From Planctomycetaceae bacterium (GTDB lineage Bacteria; Planctomycetota; Planctomycetia; Pirellulales; UBA1268), in contig CANHYS010000189.1 of the NCBI GenBank assembly GCA_947464585.1, positions 1 to 5,561 of the forward strand: DNA of 5,561 nucleotides, written 5' to 3'. Below, in pieces: positions 1-5,561 of the stretch (its first letter is position 1; every line of letters begins with the position of its first letter). The position numbers were made by a program, and so were the translations under genes. The notes beneath the pieces are model-generated. The model saw only the letters and a list, made by a program, of their open reading frames with translations, was not told the DNA's origin and searched no databases.

Positions 1-1
1 G

Positions 2-391
2 CTGGCCGTTGATGATGCTGATCAGGCCGCCGCCCAGCCGCCCCGTCTCGCCTTCGTGGCCTCGTGCGACGTGCCGCTTGTGCGCCGGGAGGTCGTCCGT
101 CTGCTCGTGGCCGTGGCGGCGGAGTCGGATGCTCTCTGGACCGTGCCTGTCGTGCATGGCCACAGGCAGGTGCTTGTGTCGGTGATGCGTGTCGAGTTGC
201 TCGCGCGGATCGAAGCCTGGCTTTCCACCGGCCGCCGCGATCTGCGGGGGCTTTTCGAGGAGATGGCCCAGACAGATCCACAGAGCGTTGGCGAAGTCAC
301 TGAGGAAGCATGCAAGGCCGTTGATCCGACGCTCGAGTCATTCGTCGATATCGACACGCCCGACGACCTTGAGCGGCTGCAATCGCGGTGA
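2..391 (+). CDS. mobA: Molybdenum cofactor guanylyltransferase (MobA-like), C-terminal part, 5' truncated
   Basis: The reading frame is open from the left window edge (L-A-V-D-D-A-D...) to a TGA at 389-391, giving 129 visible codons. MobA proteins usually have about 190-220 residues, so some 60-90 N-terminal residues are missing, including the nucleotide-binding glycine-rich loop (GGxSxRMG). The visible signature is FVASCDVPLV at bases 50-82. Its aspartate (bases 68-70) matches the metal-binding Asp of the (C)D-x-P motif in this nucleotidyltransferase fold. It is followed by a segment of the type 'V-P-V-V-x-G-H-R', a helical LFEEM stretch and a C-terminal VDIDTPDDLERL, equivalent to the family's 'NxNTPEDL' ending. 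From family knowledge, MobA transfers GMP from GTP to molybdopterin in the cytoplasm to form the MGD cofactor. The GTG at 56 is internal to the motif and is not the start. A related nucleotidyltransferase such as MocA (CTP-dependent) cannot be excluded without the N-terminus. The gene may share a transcript with the gene 46 bases downstream. Confidence 0.8.
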   Translation: MAVDDADQAAAQPPRLAFVASCDVPLVRREVVRLLVAVAAESDALWTVPVVHGHRQVLVSVMRVELLARIEAWLSTGRRDLRGLFEEMAQTDPQSVGEVTEEACKAVDPTLESFVDIDTPDDLERLQSR

Positions 392-422
392 TATTCGCCT
401 TCGCGGGAGGGGGCGAGACTTC

Positions 423-428
423 TATACT
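423..428 (+). promoter_or_regulatory. Possible -10 box (TATACT) in front of the AsmA-like gene
   Basis: TATACT matches the sigma-70 -10 consensus TATAAT at five of six bases and stands out as AT-rich in a very GC-rich region. The hexamer 17 bases upstream (400-405, TTCGCG) is a poor -35. Transcription would be expected to begin at about 435, only about three bases before the ATG at 438, which would give an almost leaderless mRNA. This is a sequence-pattern inference only; a chance AT-rich patch is a real alternative. Confidence 0.3.
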
Positions 429-437
429 TCGCTGTCT

Positions 438-3400
438 ATGGCGACGCGACGTTCACGATCCGACGATGAGTGGCAGCCGCGGCCGCGGCGCCGTCGCGGC
501 GTCTTCTCGCTGGCGGCCCTCGCCCTGCTCGGGGCGGCTGCTTGGTTCGCGCCGGCACTGATCGTGCTCACCGATCTCCGCGACCGCCCGCTCGAGGCGA
601 TCTTCGCCGGCATTGACGGCCGGGTGACAAGCCGTGCCGCACAGTGGCAGTGGTGGGGCACCATTGAATACCGCGATGTCGTGCTCCGGGATCCGGCAGG
701 GCGGCCGCTGGTGGCCGTGCCTCGCGTGGTGATCGATCGCGGCCTGGCGAGCCTGCTTATCCATCCGGGTGATCTGGGCGCGGTGCGGCTGATCGGTGGC
801 GAGGCGCTCGTGGAGGTCCGCCGCGGCGGCAGCACGATCGAGGACATGCTCGCCCCTTGGCTGGCAGCGGTCGTGCAGGCCACGGCCGTGCCGGTGTCAT
901 TCGAACTCGAGGTCGTCGATGCCGCCATCGAACTGGTCGATCTCGAACGCAACGATGCCTGGCGGATCACCGACCTTCTGGCCGCAGGCACCGTGCGACC
1001 CGATGCGACCCTCGCCGGCTGGACGATCTCCGGCCGCACGCGGCATTCTGGCGCGCCCCTGCGGGATCTCGATGCCGCGGCCAACCGCGTTGCCTCAGAC
1101 CGTGTGCAGGATTCCGCCGGGCCGGTGCCGAGCGGAACCCCTGCTTGGGATCAGGCCGGTGGACCGGCCGGTGGCGCAGACAGGGCTTCACCTTCAGCAA
1201 GGCTCGATCGCACGACGGTCGCGGCCGGTGCCACCGCCATCCTCGCGCGGGACGGTGGCTGGTCGGTGTCGTCGCCCGACAACCAGTCCGCCGACAAGCC
1301 GCGGACGCTCGCCGTGGCCGCCACCCGGTTCCCGCTAGGACTCTCGAGCATGCTGGCCACGCGGTTCGACGCGGCGCACGTGCTCGATGGACTGGCCGAC
1401 GTGCGGCTGGATATCACGCTGCCGCCACCTTCCGTCGCCGTCGCCGGCGACGACCTCGGTCTGCCACGGAAGCCGCCCGCGCGGTCCACGTCTGAGACGG
1501 TGCGAGTGGCCGGTGTGGTGTCAGGATCGCAGCTGGCGATCTGTCAGGCCGACACGCTGGCGGAACTGATCACGCTCGACCGCGGTGAAATGCCGATCGA
1601 TCTGTCGGTCGATGGCGACCGGGTGACGGTGCGATCGCTGAAGGTGGCCTCGCAGCTGTTCAAGGCCGAGGCCTCGGGCCGGATCCGCCTGCCGGCAGGG
1701 GGCACATGGGACTGGGCCGAGGCGCTCGTGGGGGAGAATTTCGCGGTCGCCGCGGATGTCGATCTCGCTGCCGCCGCGCGGGCCATGCCCGGCGGCCTCA
1801 CCGTGCGGCCCGATGTGCGGGTCACCGGTGGGCAGTTGCAGCTCTCCGCCGTCGCGCGGGCCGATGGCAACGAACGCGTGCTGGAGGTTCGTGCCAGTTC
1901 ACGGGATCTCGCTGCGGTGCAGAGTGTCGCCGCGATGCCGCAGGATCAGCCGCAAACCGGCGGCGGGCCACGCGACGGTGCCAAGCGCCAGGAACGATTG
2001 CTGCGGTGGAACGAGCCCTTCACCGCCTGGCTGCGGGGCCGACGAGGGGCGACGCGTGGTGACCGGCTGCGGATCGAGGAGGCGCGGATCGCCTCTCCCG
2101 CTGTGGAGGTGTCTGCCTTTGGCAACGCAGAGTCGTCGACCGTGCAGTGGACGCTCGACTTCGACAAGCTCGTGGCCGAGGCCGAAGAAGTGCTCGAACT
2201 CGAGGGCGTGCAGCTCGCCGGCACGTCCCAGGGGCGGATCGATCTGGCGCGGGTCCCGGCCACCACCGCATCTCACGCCAAGGTCTCGGCCAGCCTGTCG
2301 AATTTTGAACTGGCGCGACCCGGCAGACCACCCTGGCGCGATGTGGAACTCTCGATCGAGGCCGAGGGGACTGGCGGCATGGCCGGTGCCACGCTGCTGA
2401 TCGATCAGGGCCATGCCGTCGTCACCGCGGCCGACGATACGCTTGAGGTGACGCTCACTGGCGGCGCCCTGGTGAATCTCGGGTCGGTCCTCTCCGCTGA
2501 CATGCGGCGGCAAGGACCGTGGCTGCGGGCGGCACCGGGGTCGCAGGCGATCGCGGCGGACTGTTCCCTGACGGGAGACCTGGCCCGCTGGCAGCCACGC
2601 TGGGAAGGAGTGCTGCCGTTGACGGTTCTCGAGGGCGTGGAGCTGGGAGGTTTCGCGAAGGCCTCGGCGGCGCTGGCTGCGCAGGGCGGCAGCTGGCAGA
2701 TCACGCGGGCCGGCGGCGAGGTCGAAAGACTGACGGTGAAGTGCAACGGTCGGCGGATCAGTGAGCCGCGGGCCGTGGCCAGCGCTGCGGGCCGGTGGAA
2801 TCCCGCCACCGGGCAGGTCGAAATCTCGTCGGCCGAACTCCTCACACCGACCCTCTCATTGCGGACCGGCGGACTCGCCGTGCTGCCGGCGCGGGGAAAC
2901 GCTCCGCTGGCTGCGGGCCTTGGCACCGACAGCATCGTCGACAGGCTCCGTGGCAAATTGCAGTGGCAGGCGGATGTGGCACGGTTGGAACGCTGGCTAT
3001 TGCCGCCGGCGACTGCCAGCCGCTGGCCTGCGGCCGGCAGGGCCTGGGGTACCGCCGAAATTCTCGACACGCCGATCGGCATGAACGTGCTGGTGGAGGC
3101 GACTGGCAGTGAGCTCGCCATCTCCAGCACGCAGTTGGATCCGCAACTGGCCGACGGCGCGGCCGTGGCCAAGGGCCGCGAGGCCGGCGCGGCGATGCCG
3201 CTCTGGAGCGAGCCGCGGGCCACGCTCGTGCTGGAAGTGACCTGCCCGCCCGCGCAGACGCCCGAGCGGATGACCGTGAACCAGCTCAAGCTCGAGTCAT
3301 CGACCGTGGCCGTCGCCGCCGCGGGCAGCATTGGCGAGCTCTCGTCACGGCAGATGGTCGACCTGGGCGGCAACGTAGCCTATGACTGGGAGCAGGTGTC

Positions 3401-4589
3401 GCGGCTGCTGACGCCCTGGACCGGCGGCAGGCTCAGGCTCGCCGGCGCCGGCGCCAGACCATTTTCACTCCGCGGGCCGCTCGGGCAGTTGGTCGTCGGT
3501 GCCACGGCGGCGGCAGAGAATGCCGAACAGTCGCTGCCGCTTCCCGAGGATTGGTTGTCGTCGGCCCGAGGCGCCCAGGCTGAGAAACTTGCCCGCGTCG
3601 CGCTGCCGCTGCCGAGGCCCGCGGCGGCCCGTTCCGCCTCGGATCTCTCCGACCGTCTGCGGGCGTTCTCGATCGATACCTCGGCGGCATGGACCGCGGC
3701 GGAGGCCGCCGGCTTCCAGTTCGCACCCGGTGAGATGCCGGTGCGATTTTTTGAGGGCCAACTGGCGCTCGGGCCGTTCGACCTGGCCGCCTCCGGCGGC
3801 CGGCTCCGCGGGGCGCCGTGGCTCCGGCTCCTGCCAGCGCCGGGCGAATTGATCGTGCCCCCCGGCCGCTGCCTCGACCGTGTGGTCCTCACGCAGCAGA
3901 TGTGCGATCGCTGGGTCAACTGGCTCGTGCCGCTGATCGGCCAGTCGACGCAGACGCAAGGATTGATGAGCGTCGATCTGGCTGGTGCGCGGCTGCCGCT
4001 GGGAGATCCCTTCAGCGGCGAAGCATCGGGGCAGGTGATTTTTGAGAACCTCGAGTCCACGCCGGGCGAACGGGTGCAGCCGCTGGTGAACCTGATCGTG
4101 AAGCTGCAGTCGGCGATCGATCCGCGGTTTGCGTTTGGCGACAAGGCCGTGCTCCTGCGGGTGCGTCCGGAGCCGGTCAGCGTGCGGCTGGCCGATCGCC
4201 GTCTCTGGCACGAGGGCCTCGTGATGGACGCGGGACAGCTCGTGATCCGCTCTGCCGGCAGTGTGGGGGCCGACGGCACGCTCGCGATGATGGTCGAGGT
4301 GGCGTTTCGCGGCGACATCATGGGGGCCACGCCGGTGGTGGGAAAGCTGCTGCGGACGCCGCTTGTCATTCCACTCAAGGGCACCGTCAATCGACCGCAG
4401 TTCGACGCGCGGTCGCTCGACCTGATCATTGGACGGATCGTGGAAAACACCACCGAGGCCGTGATTGGCCCCAAGCTCAGCCGCGATCTGGAGACGCTCT
4501 TTGGGAATCCGCCGCCGCCGGAGACCGCGTCACCGTCAGGCCCGGTATCCGGCCCGAGTCTTGAGTTCCCTCAACCAGCAACGCGATAG
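438..4589 (+). CDS. Large AsmA/TamB-like membrane-anchored envelope protein
   Basis: This is a 1383-residue protein read without interruption. The start is the ATG at 438: the frame is open further upstream, but there it overlaps the mobA-like gene and gives no sensible protein. From 438 there is a classic N-terminus: a basic cytoplasmic stretch (residues about 15-20, PRPRRRR) followed by one hydrophobic helix at about 21-45, which predicts an inner-membrane anchor with the remainder in the periplasm. The body alternates short beta-type segments (patterns like V-x-L-x-V-x-G) with Ala/Gly/Asp-rich turns, as in AsmA, YhdP and TamB proteins. The end of the body (about 1290-1325, containing TPLVIPLKGTVNRPQFD) is the clearest AsmA-like C-terminal signature. 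Two polar linkers interrupt the body (about 217-258 and 500-520), and the last 25 or so residues form a Pro/Ser-rich tail. Known relatives form long beta-grooves implicated in moving phospholipids to, or balancing, the outer membrane. That role is inferred here from the family and the architecture. Sequence identity to the named Gram-negative members looks low, so no symbol is given. No Shine-Dalgarno sequence lies at a useful distance; the purine run at 405-417 is about 20 bases from the ATG. Confidence 0.75.
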   Translation: MATRRSRSDDEWQPRPRRRRGVFSLAALALLGAAAWFAPALIVLTDLRDRPLEAIFAGIDGRVTSRAAQWQWWGTIEYRDVVLRDPAGRPLVAVPRVVIDRGLASLLIHPGDLGAVRLIGGEALVEVRRGGSTIEDMLAPWLAAVVQATAVPVSFELEVVDAAIELVDLERNDAWRITDLLAAGTVRPDATLAGWTISGRTRHSGAPLRDLDAAANRVASDRVQDSAGPVPSGTPAWDQAGGPAGGADRASPSARLDRTTVAAGATAILARDGGWSVSSPDNQSADKPRTLAVAATRFPLGLSSMLATRFDAAHVLDGLADVRLDITLPPPSVAVAGDDLGLPRKPPARSTSETVRVAGVVSGSQLAICQADTLAELITLDRGEMPIDLSVDGDRVTVRSLKVASQLFKAEASGRIRLPAGGTWDWAEALVGENFAVAADVDLAAAARAMPGGLTVRPDVRVTGGQLQLSAVARADGNERVLEVRASSRDLAAVQSVAAMPQDQPQTGGGPRDGAKRQERLLRWNEPFTAWLRGRRGATRGDRLRIEEARIASPAVEVSAFGNAESSTVQWTLDFDKLVAEAEEVLELEGVQLAGTSQGRIDLARVPATTASHAKVSASLSNFELARPGRPPWRDVELSIEAEGTGGMAGATLLIDQGHAVVTAADDTLEVTLTGGALVNLGSVLSADMRRQGPWLRAAPGSQAIAADCSLTGDLARWQPRWEGVLPLTVLEGVELGGFAKASAALAAQGGSWQITRAGGEVERLTVKCNGRRISEPRAVASAAGRWNPATGQVEISSAELLTPTLSLRTGGLAVLPARGNAPLAAGLGTDSIVDRLRGKLQWQADVARLERWLLPPATASRWPAAGRAWGTAEILDTPIGMNVLVEATGSELAISSTQLDPQLADGAAVAKGREAGAAMPLWSEPRATLVLEVTCPPAQTPERMTVNQLKLESSTVAVAAAGSIGELSSRQMVDLGGNVAYDWEQVSRLLTPWTGGRLRLAGAGARPFSLRGPLGQLVVGATAAAENAEQSLPLPEDWLSSARGAQAEKLARVALPLPRPAAARSASDLSDRLRAFSIDTSAAWTAAEAAGFQFAPGEMPVRFFEGQLALGPFDLAASGGRLRGAPWLRLLPAPGELIVPPGRCLDRVVLTQQMCDRWVNWLVPLIGQSTQTQGLMSVDLAGARLPLGDPFSGEASGQVIFENLESTPGERVQPLVNLIVKLQSAIDPRFAFGDKAVLLRVRPEPVSVRLADRRLWHEGLVMDAGQLVIRSAGSVGADGTLAMMVEVAFRGDIMGATPVVGKLLRTPLVIPLKGTVNRPQFDARSLDLIIGRIVENTTEAVIGPKLSRDLETLFGNPPPPETASPSGPVSGPSLEFPQPATR

Positions 4590-4599
4590 CGGTCCCCCC

Positions 4600-4908
4600 A
4601 TGAAAATCAAGTTTGTCCAGTCGGGAGGGTTCGTGGGGATGCTCAAGGGCTGCACGATCGATGCTGCTGACCTCGCCCCCGATGAGCGCCAGCAACTTGA
4701 GTCGCTGGTCGCCGCAAGCGGCCTCACGGAATCGCTCGAGCGGTTTTCATCCGCGGGACGCGACCTGCGGCAGTACGAGATCGTGATCGAGCGGGATGCG
4801 ATGGTGCAGCGGATCGTCTGCGACGACCATTCCGTGCCAGAAGCGGCACGGCCGCTACTGGCCTTTCTCGCAGCCCGGGCCCGGCCGCAGCCGCCCGGCG
4901 GCGGCTGA
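4600..4908 (+). CDS. Emfourin-like protein (protealysin/M4 metalloprotease inhibitor family)
   Basis: This is a complete 102-residue cytoplasmic-type protein with no signal peptide or membrane segment. The ATG at 4600 is chosen because the protein then opens with MKIKFVQSGGFVG, the usual start of emfourin-family proteins (an initial beta strand, then S-G-G-x-x-G at residues 8-13). The frame is open further upstream (to at least 4465) but there only gives an Arg-rich shadow of the preceding gene. Further family-like features are an acidic helix (L25-V37, with D-E-x-x-Q-L-E), the segment R-D-L-R-Q-Y-E-I at 54-61, the strand V-Q-R-I-V-C-D-D at 69-76 and the closing 'V-P-x-x-x-R-P-L-L-A-F-L' helix at 79-90. 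A short Pro/Gly tail follows. The founding member, emfourin of Serratia proteamaculans, is a tight-binding inhibitor of the M4 metalloprotease protealysin and is encoded beside it. Here no protease gene is visible. The gene begins 10 bases after the AsmA-like stop, so co-transcription is likely. The leader has no Shine-Dalgarno sequence and ends in six cytosines. The family call rests on motif memory; inhibitory activity is inference. Confidence 0.75.
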   Translation: MKIKFVQSGGFVGMLKGCTIDAADLAPDERQQLESLVAASGLTESLERFSSAGRDLRQYEIVIERDAMVQRIVCDDHSVPEAARPLLAFLAARARPQPPGGG

Positions 4909-4920
4909 CACGCGTCAGCT
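4903..4920. terminator. Small hairpin between convergent genes, possible weak bidirectional terminator
   Basis: GCTGAC (4904-4909) and GTCAGC (4914-4919) form a perfect six-base-pair stem with the four-base loop ACGC. A G-U pair between 4903 and 4920 could extend it on the plus-strand RNA. The stem carries the TGA of the emfourin-like gene in its left arm and the TGA of the monooxygenase gene (read on the minus strand) in its right arm. No T-tract follows on either strand, so an intrinsic terminator of the textbook type is not supported. It may act as a transcript-end structure, or be a by-product of two facing TGA codons. Confidence 0.3.
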
Positions 4921-5561
4921 TGCGTGGACGCGGAGTCGTCGATCGATCGCCGTGATGAGTTGCTCGAGCTGACGTCGATAGGAAAAGTGCTCGACCTCGA
5001 GGCGGTGCCGGGGCGAATCGACGTAGCGGACCGAACGCGAGTGCGATGGCCGGCACCGCGTCCGGTAGAGCCAGGCCGCCGCCCGCGGCGACTCCCTCGC
5101 GGCCAACGCCATCCGCGCCACAAGCTTCGCCTGCAGATCGGTCAGGCCCCACTGGCCGCTGTCGGGCTGGATCAGCCCCACCACGGCGAGGTCGTCGCGG
5201 GTGGGATGCAAGAGGTTCATGAACAGTCTCGGCACGCCCTCGGCGTCGGCGCAGAGATGCTCTGGATCGATGAACGGAAGCGATACGCGGTAGCCGGTCG
5301 CGCAGATGACGATGTCGAACGCCGCGCGACTGCCATCGGCGAACACGACCGTATCGCCTTCGAAGCGGGCCACGTCGCCCACCGGTCGGACAAGCCCTGA
5401 GTCGATCTGCCGGCAGAGGTCCCCGTTGATGACCGGATGCGTCTCCCAGAGCCGGTGGTCGGGCCGTGGCAGGCCATGCCGCCAGGGCAGGCCGATCTCA
5501 CGGTCGATCGCCCGCAGGCTCACCAGCCTGCGGAGCCAGAGCGGAAGTCGCAATTTCAAGA
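4915..5561 (-). CDS. Flavin-containing monooxygenase, C-terminal part, 5' truncated
   Basis: The frame is open at the right window edge and ends with TGA at 4917-4915, leaving about 214 complete codons. Family members usually have about 430-500 residues, so roughly the N-terminal half is missing, including the FAD-binding GxGxxG and most of the NADPH-binding region. The TTG near the edge is not taken as the start. The key motif is DIVICATGYRVSLPF (ATGY at 5301-5290), the conserved '(F/L)ATGY' of class B flavoprotein monooxygenases. It is preceded by a strand-turn unit (GDTVVFADGSRAAFD) typical of these enzymes. Downstream, VVGLIQPDSGQWGLTDLQAKLVARM matches the family pattern of a Gly-Leu strand followed by a Gln-Ala helix. 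The final VEHFSYRRQLEQL resembles the usual 'Y-x-D-x-L-A' ending. From family knowledge, such enzymes use FAD, NADPH and O2 to oxygenate N- or S-containing or ketone substrates; the substrate cannot be told here. The gene is convergent with the emfourin-like gene, with six bases between the stop codons, so it belongs to a different transcription unit whose promoter lies outside the window. Confidence 0.85.
   Translation of the reverse strand, partial: LKLRLPLWLRRLVSLRAIDREIGLPWRHGLPRPDHRLWETHPVINGDLCRQIDSGLVRPVGDVARFEGDTVVFADGSRAAFDIVICATGYRVSLPFIDPEHLCADAEGVPRLFMNLLHPTRDDLAVVGLIQPDSGQWGLTDLQAKLVARMALAARESPRAAAWLYRTRCRPSHSRSVRYVDSPRHRLEVEHFSYRRQLEQLITAIDRRLRVHAS

Noticed and set aside
381..420. 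Possible terminator after the mobA-like gene
   Set aside because: The short repeats (TCGCG twice) are direct rather than inverted, and no stable stem with a T-tract can be drawn.
189..437. Upstream extension of the AsmA-like reading frame (GTG at 189)
   Set aside because: It overlaps the mobA-like gene in another frame and encodes a low-quality Arg/Ser-rich stretch. The ATG at 438 is directly followed by a basic segment and a membrane anchor.
3436..3460. Short GCCGGC-type tandem repeat (about 3441-3456)
   Set aside because: It lies within codons for an Ala/Gly-rich stretch and is short enough to arise by chance at this GC content.
2405..4474. Two long open frames on the minus strand (2405-3373 and 3380-4474)
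   Set aside because: They lie antisense to the AsmA-like gene. Their translations are Ser/Arg/Pro-rich with no recognisable motif, as expected of stop-poor antisense frames in GC-rich DNA.
4465..4599. Earlier in-frame start for the emfourin-like gene
   Set aside because: It would overlap the AsmA-like gene by about 125 bases and add an Arg-rich shadow sequence. The family-like N-terminus begins exactly at the ATG at 4600.
4924..5400. Plus-strand open frame antisense to the monooxygenase gene
   Set aside because: The minus-strand frame carries the ATGY motif and other family features; the plus-strand translation is Arg/His-rich with no recognised motif.

Overview
The window is a short, gene-dense piece of a high-GC bacterial chromosome. 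By eye, third codon positions are strongly G/C. It holds four protein genes: a molybdopterin nucleotidyltransferase fragment, a very large AsmA/TamB-like envelope protein, a small emfourin-type protein and a flavin monooxygenase fragment. An AsmA-type protein points to a diderm (Gram-negative) cell. The lack of Shine-Dalgarno sequences before the two complete genes, together with the protein style, would suit a planctomycete (Pirellulales-like) lineage. That placement is an inference, because no phylogenetic marker gene is present.

Layout from left to right. Bases 2-391 (+) are the C-terminal two-thirds of a MobA-like molybdenum cofactor guanylyltransferase whose start lies outside the window. 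After 46 bases comes a single uninterrupted 1383-codon gene (438-4589, +). It encodes an N-terminally membrane-anchored AsmA/TamB-like protein, presumably periplasmic and concerned with lipid or outer-membrane homeostasis. Ten bases later follows a 102-codon gene (4600-4908, +) that resembles the protealysin inhibitor emfourin. Converging on it from the right, with six bases between the stop codons, is the C-terminal part of a flavin-containing monooxygenase (4915-5561, -), whose N-terminus is beyond the window edge.

The three plus-strand genes are close enough to be co-transcribed. However, a TATACT box just before the AsmA-like gene could give that gene and the emfourin gene their own, almost leaderless, transcript. 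A compact hairpin carrying both stop codons separates the emfourin gene from the monooxygenase gene. I see no shared pathway among the four genes. The most interesting point is an apparent metalloprotease-inhibitor gene placed directly behind an envelope-protein gene, with no M4 protease gene in view. I found no RNA gene, CRISPR array, mobile element or clear riboswitch, and no gene-free stretch longer than 46 bases.
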